A stretch of DNA of 64,000 nt from NCBI GenBank assembly GCA_942493385.1, contig OW818699.1, forward strand, positions 2,542,001 to 2,606,000. The letters run 5' to 3'. Position numbers and translations under genes: made by a program. The DNA comes from UBA8389 sp942493385. Its GTDB lineage: Bacteria > Bacteroidota > Bacteroidia > Bacteroidales > UBA1402. Below the pieces are notes generated by a model. That model ran no database searches. It was not told the DNA's origin and worked only from the letters and a program-made list of their open reading frames with translations. Below, piece after piece: positions 50,797 through 59,748 of the stretch. Position 1 is the stretch's first letter; every line of letters starts with the position of its first letter.

Positions 50797-51921
50797 ATGA
50801 ATTTCGAATCTCTTCAGATATCCAAACCCATTTTGAAAGCCCTTCAGGAAGAAGGCTACACCCAACCCACTCCCATTCAGGAACAAGCTATTCCCCTCAT
50901 ACTCGAAGGCAACGACATTTTAGGTTGCGCACAGACCGGCACTGGTAAAACCGCAGCATTCGCCATCCCCATCATTCAATTATTGAGCAAGACACCTGTC
51001 AATGAGAAGAAACGTTTGATTCGTTGCCTCATTGTCACTCCTACTCGGGAACTCGCCATCCAGATCGGTGAAAGTTTTGATGCTTATGGTCGCCATTGCG
51101 GTTTGATCAACACGGTTCTTTTGGGCGGTGTAAACCAAAACCCTCAGGTCGCAGCATTGCGCAGAGGTGTTGATATTCTCATTGCCACTCCAGGTCGCTT
51201 GTTGGACCTGCAACACCAAGGTTTTGTCAGTCTGCGCGACATCCAGATTTTTGTTTTGGACGAAGCCGACCGTATGTTGGACATGGGCTTCATCCATGAT
51301 GTTAAGAAATTACTGGCTATCATCCCAGCCAAACGTCAATCGTTGTTTTTCTCGGCCACCATGCCTCCCAGCATTGTAAAATTGGCCAGCAACATTTTGG
51401 TTCAACCTAAGAAAGTGACTGTGACACCGGTTTCTTCCACCGTGGAATTGACGGATCAATCCGTTTATTTTGTGGAGAAAGAAGAGAAGAATGCCTTGCT
51501 GGTTCATTTGTTGAACAGTAAGAACATTCAAACTGCCCTTGTATTCACACGCACCAAACACGGTGCAGACAAAGTGGTAAAAACCTTAGTCAGACAGCAG
51601 ATCAAGTCGGAAGCCATTCATGGCAACAAATCTCAGAATGCCCGTCAGCGTGCCTTGAACAATTTCAAGGAGCAGCAGATTCGCGTATTGGTCGCTACGG
51701 ACATCGCTGCCCGCGGCATCGACATCAGCAACCTGGATTGCGTCATCAATTATGAAATTCCCAACATTCCCGAAACATACGTGCATCGCATCGGTCGTAC
51801 CGGACGTGCAGGTGCCAAAGGAGTTGCCTATTCCTTCTGTGATAAAGAGGAAAAAAATTACATCAAAGACATCGAAAAGTTGATCGGTAAAAAAATTGCC
51901 GTTTCAAAAACCGATTTCTGA
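50797..51921 (+). CDS. DEAD-box RNA helicase (RhlE-like)
   Basis: A 374-residue ATP-dependent RNA helicase with a very short C-terminus. Motifs in order: Q motif YTQPTPIQEQAIP near residue 20, I AQTGTGKTAAF, Ia PTRELAIQI, Ib TPGRLLDL, II LDEADRMLDMGF, III SATMP, IV VFTRTKHGADKV, V ATDIAARGIDI, VI HRIGRTGRAG. It unwinds RNA duplexes in ribosome assembly or decay. A cold-shock-domain gene follows after 47 bases, an arrangement that suits cold adaptation. The basic C-terminal extension of many RhlE proteins is absent. Confidence 0.93.
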   Translation: MNFESLQISKPILKALQEEGYTQPTPIQEQAIPLILEGNDILGCAQTGTGKTAAFAIPIIQLLSKTPVNEKKRLIRCLIVTPTRELAIQIGESFDAYGRHCGLINTVLLGGVNQNPQVAALRRGVDILIATPGRLLDLQHQGFVSLRDIQIFVLDEADRMLDMGFIHDVKKLLAIIPAKRQSLFFSATMPPSIVKLASNILVQPKKVTVTPVSSTVELTDQSVYFVEKEEKNALLVHLLNSKNIQTALVFTRTKHGADKVVKTLVRQQIKSEAIHGNKSQNARQRALNNFKEQQIRVLVATDIAARGIDISNLDCVINYEIPNIPETYVHRIGRTGRAGAKGVAYSFCDKEEKNYIKDIEKLIGKKIAVSKTDF

Positions 51922-51968
51922 ACAATTCTGCCTATCTTTAACAATTATAACCAATCCAACTAGCATTA

Positions 51969-52415
51969 ATGGCGAAATCGCAGGAAACTTACAACAAGAA
52001 AGAGAAAGAAAAGAAACGTTTGCAAAAACGTCAGGAAAAAGCAGCAAAAACTGAAGAACGCAAATCCAACCCTGGTGCAAGCGATTTCGACAGCATGATT
52101 GCTTATGTCGATGAATACGGCAACATTACCAGCACACCTCCGGATCCGAGTCGAAAACTCAAGGTCGTGGCTGAGAACATCGAAGTTTCGGTACAAAAAC
52201 GTGAAGATGTTTATGTGGATCCCATCCACAATGGCAAGGTCGATTTTTTCAACAGTTCCAAAGGATTTGGTTTCATCCGTGAAATTGGTAGCGACGAACG
52301 TTATTTCGTACATGTCAGCGGCATTCTGCAAACAGTTGTGGAAGGCGATGCGGTCACTTTTGAAGTGGAACGTGGGCCTAAGGGCATGACAGCCGTGAGT
52401 GTGAAGAAAGTCTAA
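51969..52415 (+). CDS. Cold-shock-domain protein with basic N-terminal extension
   Basis: A 148-residue protein. Residues 1-45 are strongly basic and helical (NKKEKEKKRLQKRQEKAAKT). The C-terminal 65 residues are a cold-shock domain with NGKVDFFNSSKGFGFIRE (RNP1 KGFGFI) and RYFVHVSGI (RNP2-like VHVSG). It probably binds single-stranded RNA and works with the helicase gene just upstream. The extension is longer than that of Csp proteins. Confidence 0.9.
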   Translation: MAKSQETYNKKEKEKKRLQKRQEKAAKTEERKSNPGASDFDSMIAYVDEYGNITSTPPDPSRKLKVVAENIEVSVQKREDVYVDPIHNGKVDFFNSSKGFGFIREIGSDERYFVHVSGILQTVVEGDAVTFEVERGPKGMTAVSVKKV

Positions 52416-52478
52416 ACGTTCTTGCGAATTACAGAAGAAAACCGTTCTTTTGTACCTCCAAATCGATTGTTGTTATTT

Positions 52479-52898
52479 ATGCAAAAAATTGTATACGTCA
52501 TTGGTGTGTTCGACCTTTTCCATTCCGGACATGTCCGCCTTCTCCAAAGAGCCAAAGCCCTGGGCGACAAGCTAATTGTTGCCATTAACGGTGACGACAT
52601 GGTGGCTCAATACAAACGCAGACCCTATTTGAATGAGGAAGAACGACTGGAAGTTGTACAAGCTTGCAGGTATGTCGATGAAGCATTCATCATTCGCGAA
52701 TTCGATAATAAGGAAGCCATCATCAAATATGGCATCAACATTATTGTTCATGGAGACGATTGGAAGGGTGATTCTTATCTACAACAAATCAGAGTTACTC
52801 CTGAGTTTGTGAAAGAACATCATGTGGAACTTACGTTTTTGCCTTATACGAGTGGAATCAGTACTTCCGACTTGATCAATCGCATTAAAAATACCTGA
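52479..52898 (+). CDS. TagD-like cytidylyltransferase (glycerol-3-phosphate/polyol type)
   Basis: I choose the ATG at 52479, giving 139 residues that start MQKIVYVIGVFDLFHSGH. The HxGH motif (HSGH) and the C-terminal SGISTSDLINRI (family RTEGISTT) are nucleotidyltransferase hallmarks; VAINGDDMV and the HGDDWKG motif match TagD-like glycerol-phosphate or ethanolamine-phosphate cytidylyltransferases. It would make CDP-glycerol or a related CDP-alcohol. The next gene, one base after its stop, is a glycerol-1-phosphate-dehydrogenase-like gene, so the two probably supply one activated glycerol phosphate. Confidence 0.85.
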   Translation: MQKIVYVIGVFDLFHSGHVRLLQRAKALGDKLIVAINGDDMVAQYKRRPYLNEEERLEVVQACRYVDEAFIIREFDNKEAIIKYGINIIVHGDDWKGDSYLQQIRVTPEFVKEHHVELTFLPYTSGISTSDLINRIKNT

Positions 52899-52899
52899 A

Positions 52900-53904
52900 A
52901 TGTTTTACAGAGACGTCAGCCTGCCTGCCATTGTTGAAATCGGTAAAAACAAGGCCCAAGATTTGGGAGCTTTGCTCAATAAAAATCATTTGTATTTTGA
53001 AAAACTGATTTTGTTCACCCAAAAGGAGTTGACTGTCTTGTTTCATGATTTTATCAACGAACAATCCTTCTTTCGTGTAGTCATTATTGAAGGTGGTAAG
53101 TTCGAAGAAATTGATGAAGTGGTGTATGAAGAGTGTTTTAATGATGCCTTGTTCATTGCATTCGGAGGCGGAAGCGTCATTGACTTTGTCAAGATGTATG
53201 CCACCAAGCATCAGAATCAGTTCATCAGCATGCCTTCCACACTGACCAACGATGCCATTTACTCACCCATCGCCCGTTTGACGGTGAATGGCGTAAAAAA
53301 GAGCCACGGTGTGAAATCACCCATCGGAATCATTGTAGACACCGATATCGTGAAGCAATCACCAGAATTATTTTTGATTGCCGGTGTTGGTGACTTGATC
53401 TCCAACCTGAGTGCAGTCAAAGATTGCAAACTCGGCATCGAGGCGCTTGGCGAAAAAATCGACAATTTTTCCATGTATCTTTCAAAATCCTGTGTGGACG
53501 GGATCCTACAGTTTGAACGAAAAGACATTTTTACGGACGAATTTATTGAAAAGCTTTCCATTGGATTGATTCTTTCGGGTTTGTCCATGAATCTCTCCCA
53601 ATCTTCCAGACCTGCAAGTGGCTCCGAACATCTGATCAGTCATGCCATTGATGAATTTTACCCTGAAAAATCCACGCTACATGGTCTTCAGGTTTCCTGG
53701 GCTCAATTGATGATCGAAAAACACGTTCGTCAGGATCAGTCAGACTATGAAAAACTTCACCACTACTTTCAAAAAATTGGGCTGCTTCAGGCATTCGAGG
53801 AAAATATCCGCTTCACGGAGTTGGAATTCTTCGACTTGTTGCCACTTGCCATCAAGACTCGAAAAAGATACACGGTTCTTGATGTGTATTTCAGCCGCGC
53901 CTAA
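52900..53904 (+). CDS. Glycerol-1-phosphate dehydrogenase-like protein
   Basis: A 334-residue protein of the iron-containing alcohol dehydrogenase superfamily, nearest by motif to sn-glycerol-1-phosphate dehydrogenase (EgsA/AraM) and related enzymes. The NAD-binding loop is FGGGSVIDFVKMYA near residue 88; SMPSTLTNDAIYSPIARL near 110 is typical of this class. Metal ligands are in GVGDLISN (Asp near 166), SGSEHLISHAID (His near 247) and STLHGLQVSW (His near 265). It would interconvert dihydroxyacetone phosphate and glycerol 1-phosphate. It follows the cytidylyltransferase gene after one base. Stereochemistry is inferred. Confidence 0.8.
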   Translation: MFYRDVSLPAIVEIGKNKAQDLGALLNKNHLYFEKLILFTQKELTVLFHDFINEQSFFRVVIIEGGKFEEIDEVVYEECFNDALFIAFGGGSVIDFVKMYATKHQNQFISMPSTLTNDAIYSPIARLTVNGVKKSHGVKSPIGIIVDTDIVKQSPELFLIAGVGDLISNLSAVKDCKLGIEALGEKIDNFSMYLSKSCVDGILQFERKDIFTDEFIEKLSIGLILSGLSMNLSQSSRPASGSEHLISHAIDEFYPEKSTLHGLQVSWAQLMIEKHVRQDQSDYEKLHHYFQKIGLLQAFEENIRFTELEFFDLLPLAIKTRKRYTVLDVYFSRA

Positions 53905-54082
53905 AAAAACCTTTACGTATCTCAAATTAAGTTAAAGTTTTTGTTGTTTTTCCAATAATACAGGAAAAAACGCAAGATTTGCACACTAAGCTTTTAAACC
54001 TTTCGTTTATTATTTGTTCATAGCTTTGGGTTATGATTTTCTATTGCCATTAATCACATTGCCGAATGCCCGAATTCCTTTT

Positions 54083-55348
54083 ATGAACAAACCTTTTTTG
54101 CTATTTTCCCTCCTTATTTGTTTTTTGATTCTAGCTTCCTGCAAAAGCCCGGAAAAGAGAGAAATTCTGATCGATCATCTGGACAACTCCGATTTTGAAG
54201 ATATTCTCACCGTGGATGGTACCATTCAAGCTGTTCGTTCCATAACCCTCTCCTGCTCCAGGGAATTGAACGGTGAAATTGTTTATTTGGTCGAAGATGG
54301 GACAATGGTTCAAGCCGGAGACTTGGTCTGTCAAATTGAAAACCGAGAATATCAGGACGTGGTTGACCAGCTTCAAATCGAAATCGAGAATGCCAAGGCC
54401 AATATGACCAAAACCAAGGCCAATCTTGACATGCGTTACGCTCAGTTGGATGCACAGGTTAAAATCAATGCGATTCAGACAGCCATTTCCAATTTGGATT
54501 CCCTTCAACTCATTTATGCTTCTCCTCAGCAGCGGCGCATCAAAGAATTGGAACTTCAAAAAGCGGCAATTGTCAAAAACAAATTGACGAAAAAGCTCCA
54601 AGCCTTGGACATCATCAATAAGAATCAAATCAAACGGATGGAGCTTCAAATTAAAAGTAAGGAAAACCGTGCCGAATACGTGAATGAAATTTTGAGCACC
54701 CTTACCATCAAAGCGACTCAATCGGGAATGGCTTTGAGAGCCGTTTCTTGGATATCCGACTTACCACTTCAAGAAGGTGATGCCGTGCAGTCTGGCATGC
54801 CAGTCGTAACCATTCCGGATATGACCGAAATGAAGGTACGCATTCAAGCATCGGAAGCCAGTTACAAACGAATGAATGTTGGCGATCGGGTGGAATACAC
54901 CTTTGATGGGATGCCAGGAAATGTAGCTTGGGGCAAAATTCAAAAGAAAGCACCTGTTGGTCAACCCATAAAAAGGAGATCCCAAGTCAAAGTATTTGAA
55001 GTGGAAGCGAGTGTGGATAGTTCAAAAGTTTTGCCAAGACCCGGATTATCAGTGACTTGCAACATCATAATTCGGCAGGTAAAAGATACCATTGTCGTGC
55101 CACAATTGGCAATATTCGAAGAAGATTCTTTGAAAATGGTATATGTCAAACAACTCAATGGTTTTGAAAGACGTCAGGTGATGTTGGGACCCTCATCGCC
55201 AAAAGATGCAGTCATTTCGTCGGGCTTGACCGGTAAAGAAATCCTTTCTTTAAACAAACCTGAGTCATCCAGTATAAAAAAAACAACGATGCTACCTGTA
55301 GTCAAATCAAAAAAGACAAAACCAGTTCAAAAAACAAAAATAAAATAG
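54083..55348 (+). CDS. Efflux adaptor lipoprotein 1 (HlyD/MacA family)
   Basis: The ATG at 54083 gives 421 residues with a lipoprotein signal (FLLFSLLICFLILASCKS, Cys near residue 20). The adaptor layout follows: a lipoyl/barrel half (SCSRELNGEIVYLVEDGTMVQAGDLVCQ), a coiled-coil hairpin (about residues 100-210) and a second half (TIKATQSGMALRAVSWISDLPLQEGDAVQSG), a beta barrel and membrane-proximal domain, and a Lys-rich tail. First of three tandem adaptor genes before the permease, ATPase and TolC genes. It would bridge the MacB-like pump and TolC. Confidence 0.85.
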   Translation: MNKPFLLFSLLICFLILASCKSPEKREILIDHLDNSDFEDILTVDGTIQAVRSITLSCSRELNGEIVYLVEDGTMVQAGDLVCQIENREYQDVVDQLQIEIENAKANMTKTKANLDMRYAQLDAQVKINAIQTAISNLDSLQLIYASPQQRRIKELELQKAAIVKNKLTKKLQALDIINKNQIKRMELQIKSKENRAEYVNEILSTLTIKATQSGMALRAVSWISDLPLQEGDAVQSGMPVVTIPDMTEMKVRIQASEASYKRMNVGDRVEYTFDGMPGNVAWGKIQKKAPVGQPIKRRSQVKVFEVEASVDSSKVLPRPGLSVTCNIIIRQVKDTIVVPQLAIFEEDSLKMVYVKQLNGFERRQVMLGPSSPKDAVISSGLTGKEILSLNKPESSSIKKTTMLPVVKSKKTKPVQKTKIK

Positions 55349-55360
55349 CTGAATTCAATC

Positions 55361-56599
55361 ATGAGAAAAATAACATTGCTTTTATGCACCGTAGTCTTGC
55401 TGTACGCTTGCGACAAGAAAGAAACGGTGGAAGTACCGGTAAGCAAGGCGATTATGGGCACATTGTATCTGGACGTCATCGAAACGGGTGAAATTCAAGC
55501 CTTACAATCAATTAACGTAGGGACACCCAATATTTCCTGGAGATACGGTAATATGAAAATATCTCAGATTGTGAAAGACGGAAAAGAGGTCAATACGGGT
55601 GACACCTTGATTGTTTTCGACCCTTCGGAGGTAAAAAAGGCTATTGTTGAAGCAGAAGGTAGGCTAGAAATGAGTTATGCCGAACTTGAACGAATGAAGG
55701 CGCAACAACAGTCGGATTTAGAGGAACAAAAAGCTGACTATGAAGTAACCAGGCTTTCGTATGAAATATCCAAAATACAGTTTGAATCGGCAACCTATGA
55801 AGCAAACATCAAGCGCAAGGAAATCCAACTGAACCTCGATAGAGCCAATATTTCGCTCGATCGTGCCAAAGAACAAATTGATAACCAGATAAAAATTCAG
55901 AATGAGGATTTAAAGCAGAAAATGCTTTCCATCGACCAGGATAAAACCCGATTGAAAGAAGCGAAAGAGACTCTTAGCAAGCTCTTTTTGATATCACCCG
56001 CTCCTGGAATAGCCATTATTAGTCGGAATTACAGCAGTGATGCCAAATACCAAGTTGGTGACCAATGCTGGTCTGGTCAGAATCTAATACAGCTTCCCAA
56101 TTTGAATAAGTTGAAAGCCACCGTACAAATCAACGAAGTGGATATTTCCAAAATTAAAAGTGGATTAAAAGTCGAAATCAAACCTGATGCATTTTCGGAT
56201 AGCATCTACAGTGGAGAGGTTAGCAAAGTGGCCAATCTAGCTGTCAATAAAGAGGGATCATCCAAAATCAAAGTTTTTCCTGTTGAAATCATAATCAAAG
56301 AAGGTGGAAAAAAATTGCTTCCTGGTCTGTCTGTCAGCTGTCGAGTTTTGGTTCAAAAAATTGATAAAGTTGTATATGTACCCATCGATGCCATCATGAA
56401 CAACGGTGTGGAAGAATATGTATACGTCAAAACCAAAAAAGGTTTTGAAAAAGTGATAGTACAAACTGGCGTCTCCAATACCGACCACATCATCGTTACC
56501 AAAGGACTGAAGCATGGTGACGTTTTAGCCATGGCCGATCCGTTTGCCGTTAAGGAGAACAAAGATTCCAAACAAACTCAAAAAGATAAGGCAAAATGA
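55361..56599 (+). CDS. Efflux adaptor lipoprotein 2 (HlyD/MacA family)
   Basis: A 412-residue adaptor with a lipobox LLYACDKK (Cys near 17). It shows VIETGEIQALQSINVGTP, the usual start of the membrane fusion protein domain, VKDGKEVNTGDTLIVFD, a long coiled coil (about 90-215), LKATVQINEVDISKIKSGLKVEIKPDAF, and a KKLLPGLSVSCRVLV barrel. It is 12 bases after adaptor 1 and overlaps adaptor 3 by four bases. It is a distinct paralogue rather than a duplicate copy. Confidence 0.85.
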   Translation: MRKITLLLCTVVLLYACDKKETVEVPVSKAIMGTLYLDVIETGEIQALQSINVGTPNISWRYGNMKISQIVKDGKEVNTGDTLIVFDPSEVKKAIVEAEGRLEMSYAELERMKAQQQSDLEEQKADYEVTRLSYEISKIQFESATYEANIKRKEIQLNLDRANISLDRAKEQIDNQIKIQNEDLKQKMLSIDQDKTRLKEAKETLSKLFLISPAPGIAIISRNYSSDAKYQVGDQCWSGQNLIQLPNLNKLKATVQINEVDISKIKSGLKVEIKPDAFSDSIYSGEVSKVANLAVNKEGSSKIKVFPVEIIIKEGGKKLLPGLSVSCRVLVQKIDKVVYVPIDAIMNNGVEEYVYVKTKKGFEKVIVQTGVSNTDHIIVTKGLKHGDVLAMADPFAVKENKDSKQTQKDKAK

Positions 56600-57798
56600 A
56601 GTGCAATCTAAATAGAATGGAAGGATGGTCGCTAGTCTTGATTGCCATTCTAGCATCATGTTCTAGCAATCCATTCGACAGTTATAAAATTCTAAAGGGC
56701 ACCTTCAATCAAACCGTTATTGAAACGGGCGAATTGGCTGCAGTGGAAACAAAATCATTTGTAATGCCAAGTTATGGCGACTATTGGTATCAGATGAAAA
56801 TCATTGGCATGCTCGATCATGGAACCAAAGTAAAGGCTGGTGATTCCATCATTCAGCTAGATCCTGCCGAAGTCAAGAAAGTGATTATCAACTTGGAAGG
56901 TCAGTTGGAAACTGAACAAGCCAATATGGATAAATTGTTGGTCAATCACAGCAACAAACGATCCGAATTGGACACCAATCTAAAAAACGCCACGGCAAAC
57001 TTTAATTTGAAGAAGTTGGGCATGGAGTATTCCAGGTTCGAATCGGCTCAAATCAGAAAGTCAAAAGAGCTTGAATTCGAGCAGGAAAAAATTGCATTAG
57101 CCAAAGTGAAAAGAGCCATTGAGTTCAACAAAACGGTGGAGAAAAACGATTTGATCATTCAGAGAATCCGGTTGAATCAATTGAAAAAAGAGATTAAAGT
57201 TGCTTATGATGTCTTACCAAAATTGACCATACGAACTCCCATTCCTGGCATTTTTCAAATTGCCAGAAATCGGAGAAATGGTACAACGTTGAAAGTCGGT
57301 GATCAGATTTACGAAGGTGCCAACATGGGCAATGTGCCCAACTTGACTATGATGAAGGTTGAGACTCAGGTTAATGAACATGATTATCAGAAAGTTAGTA
57401 TTGGACAAAAAGTGATTATTCGACTCGATGCGATGCCTGAGCTCAGTTTCGAAGGTGAAATTTCGAACATCGAAAAACTGTGTTACCGAAAAGACAGAAG
57501 ATCCAAACAAAAGGTTTTTGATGTGGAAGTTTCCCTCAACAAAGAGGATGAACGTTTGAAACCCGGCATGACTGTGAGTTGTGAATTCTTCTGTAATGTT
57601 CTGAAAAATGTGGTTTATGTACCTTTGAGCTGTGTTGACACCACGGCTACCGGATATTGTGTCTATTTAAAAAAGGGGAATGGTTACCTTCCGGTCAACA
57701 TCAAGACGGGTCCGTCAAACAACACCCACATCGTTATTTATGGAGATTTCAAGAAAGGCCAACGTTTGGTCCCGGTTGATGCCCTAAAACAAGACTAA
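56596..57798 (+). CDS. Efflux adaptor lipoprotein 3 (HlyD/MacA family)
   Basis: A 400-residue adaptor with a lipobox AILASCSS (Cys near 22). It resembles adaptor 2: VIETGELAAVETKSFVMPS, VKAGDSIIQLDPAEVKKVI, coiled coil (about 95-205), TQVNEHDYQKVSIGQKVIIRLDAMPEL and LKPGMTVSCEFF. The start overlaps the stop of adaptor 2 (ATGA). It is followed nine bases later by the permease gene. Three adaptors in one operon suggest a mixed adaptor ring. Confidence 0.85.
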   Translation: MKCNLNRMEGWSLVLIAILASCSSNPFDSYKILKGTFNQTVIETGELAAVETKSFVMPSYGDYWYQMKIIGMLDHGTKVKAGDSIIQLDPAEVKKVIINLEGQLETEQANMDKLLVNHSNKRSELDTNLKNATANFNLKKLGMEYSRFESAQIRKSKELEFEQEKIALAKVKRAIEFNKTVEKNDLIIQRIRLNQLKKEIKVAYDVLPKLTIRTPIPGIFQIARNRRNGTTLKVGDQIYEGANMGNVPNLTMMKVETQVNEHDYQKVSIGQKVIIRLDAMPELSFEGEISNIEKLCYRKDRRSKQKVFDVEVSLNKEDERLKPGMTVSCEFFCNVLKNVVYVPLSCVDTTATGYCVYLKKGNGYLPVNIKTGPSNNTHIVIYGDFKKGQRLVPVDALKQD

Positions 57799-57807
57799 TC
57801 GAACAGT

Positions 57808-59046
57808 ATGCAATACGAAGAAAACATCAGGGTCGCATTGGCAGGACTGACCGACCACAAATTCCGTTCTTTTTTGACCATGTTGGGAATCATTTTCGGG
57901 GTGGCATCGGTCATTTCGATGCTTTCCATCGGTGAAGGAGCCAAAAGACAAGCCATTGCGAAATATCAAGATCTGGGTGTAAACAACATTATCATACGCG
58001 AAAAGCAGTTTACGGAGACTGAATTGGAAGAAGTTAGAGCCAAATTCTCCCAAGGTCTTTCTTTAAACGATGCTCAGGTCATAAAGGAAGTTGTTCCCGG
58101 TGTCAAACGGGTGGCATCCCAATCGGAAATCGATACGGATGTTAAGTTTGCTGACAAATCGGCTCGTTCGACCGTCATTGGGATTACTCCTGACTTCATC
58201 AAAATGCTGAGTTTTCAAACTGAAAAAGGGATCTTCATCGGTGATGACCATTACAACCGAAATCTGAAAGTATGTGTGTTGGGGGCTGGAGTTGCCAAAT
58301 CGCTGTTTCAGCAAGAGGATGCCATCGGGAAATTGGTTAAAGTAGACGATCAATGGTTGGAAGTCATTGGTGTTTTGAAGTCTAAAGCCGTTTTTACCGA
58401 AACGGTTGGCGAATTGGCTTCACGTGATTTGAATACAGACATTTACATCCCTCTCACCACTTTTCACAATCGGTTTTCGCAAGAGAATGTGTTGGCCAGC
58501 CAAGTTCAACAAATAACCGTCCAGGTTGAAAATTCCGAGAAACTCATGGAAATCGCCGATTTGATCCGTGGAATCTTGACACGTCATCACTTCAACAATG
58601 TGGATTATTCCTTGGTCATTCCTTTTGAATTACTCAAACAAGAGGAAAAGGAAAGGCAAATCTACAATTTCCTATTAGCTGCCATTGCCGCCATTTCGCT
58701 GGTCGTGGGTGGCATCGGCATCATGAACATCATGTTGGCTACGGTAATGGAACGTACTCGTGAGATCGGTATCCGTAGAGCCATTGGCGCCAAGAAGTCC
58801 GACATTATGAGCCAGTTTGTCACGGAAGCGGTTGCCATCAGTATCACTGGAGGCATCATCGGGGTCATCTTGGGAGTAAGTCTTTCCTTGAGTATTTCCT
58901 TGTTTACGGACGTCAATACCTTTATACGTCCCTACTCCGTGTTCATTGCTTTTGGGTTCTCGGTTCTCGTAGGTATCTGCTTCGGCTATCTTCCTGCTAA
59001 AAATGCTGCCAATCTGAAACCCATTGAATCCATCCGATACGAATAA
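57808..59046 (+). CDS. ABC transporter permease (MacB-type, FtsX-like)
   Basis: A 412-residue permease with an N-terminal membrane helix (SFLTMLGIIFGVASVISMLSIGEGAKRQA), a large periplasmic MacB_PCD domain (about residues 50-260), and three C-terminal FtsX helices (AAIAAISLVVGGIGIMNIMLATVMERTREIGIRRAIGAKKSDI, then IIGVILGVSLSLSI and VFIAFGFSVLVGICFGYLPAKNAA). This is the mechanotransmission type. It has no fused ATPase; the next gene supplies it. It would drive efflux through the adaptors and TolC. Confidence 0.92.
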   Translation: MQYEENIRVALAGLTDHKFRSFLTMLGIIFGVASVISMLSIGEGAKRQAIAKYQDLGVNNIIIREKQFTETELEEVRAKFSQGLSLNDAQVIKEVVPGVKRVASQSEIDTDVKFADKSARSTVIGITPDFIKMLSFQTEKGIFIGDDHYNRNLKVCVLGAGVAKSLFQQEDAIGKLVKVDDQWLEVIGVLKSKAVFTETVGELASRDLNTDIYIPLTTFHNRFSQENVLASQVQQITVQVENSEKLMEIADLIRGILTRHHFNNVDYSLVIPFELLKQEEKERQIYNFLLAAIAAISLVVGGIGIMNIMLATVMERTREIGIRRAIGAKKSDIMSQFVTEAVAISITGGIIGVILGVSLSLSISLFTDVNTFIRPYSVFIAFGFSVLVGICFGYLPAKNAANLKPIESIRYE

Positions 59047-59058
59047 TACGAACGACCC

Positions 59059-59748
59059 ATGTTGATTGAAATAAAAAATCTTTCCAAGAAATATGTGATG
59101 GACGATGTTGAAGTCGATGCCCTCAAAACCATCGACTTGAAGATTGAACACAACGAATATGTAGCCATCATGGGACCTTCAGGTTCGGGCAAGTCTACAC
59201 TAATGAATATTATTGGTTGCCTAGATACACCAACATCCGGAAATTACCTTTTCAGGGATGTGGATGTTAGTAGTTTGGATGACGATACGCTTTCGGTAAT
59301 GCGAAACAAGGAAATTGGCTTTGTCTTTCAGAATTTCAACTTGCTTGCACGTATGAGTTCCATTCACAATGTGGAATTGCCACTCATCTACGCTGGCGTC
59401 CATAAGGCAGAACGCCGGGAACGGGCATTGAAAGCAATGGAAAGGGTTGGCTTGGCAGACCGAATCAATCACAAACCCACAGAACTGAGCGGTGGTCAAC
59501 GTCAACGGGTAGCCATTGCCAGAGCATTGGTCACCAATCCAGGCATTTTATTGGCAGATGAACCGACGGGTGCATTGGACTCCAAGACCGGTGACGAGAT
59601 CATGGAATTGTTCAACAAACTTCATCAGGAGGGCAACACCATCATTCTGATTACTCATGAGCAAGAAATTGCCAACCACGCCCACCGAACCATATTCATC
59701 AAAGACGGACTCATTCATTCGGATAAAGCAAATCAAAAAAACAAATGA
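59059..59748 (+). CDS. ABC transporter ATP-binding protein (MacB/LolD-like)
   Basis: A 229-residue ATPase with Walker A GPSGSGKSTLMN near residue 38, a Q loop FVFQNFNLLARMS, signature LSGGQRQRVAIARAL near 140, Walker B ILLADEPTGALDSKTG near 161, and the switch His in LITHEQEIANHA. It pairs with the MacB-type permease 12 bases upstream and overlaps the TolC-like gene by four bases. Confidence 0.93.
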   Translation: MLIEIKNLSKKYVMDDVEVDALKTIDLKIEHNEYVAIMGPSGSGKSTLMNIIGCLDTPTSGNYLFRDVDVSSLDDDTLSVMRNKEIGFVFQNFNLLARMSSIHNVELPLIYAGVHKAERRERALKAMERVGLADRINHKPTELSGGQRQRVAIARALVTNPGILLADEPTGALDSKTGDEIMELFNKLHQEGNTIILITHEQEIANHAHRTIFIKDGLIHSDKANQKNK

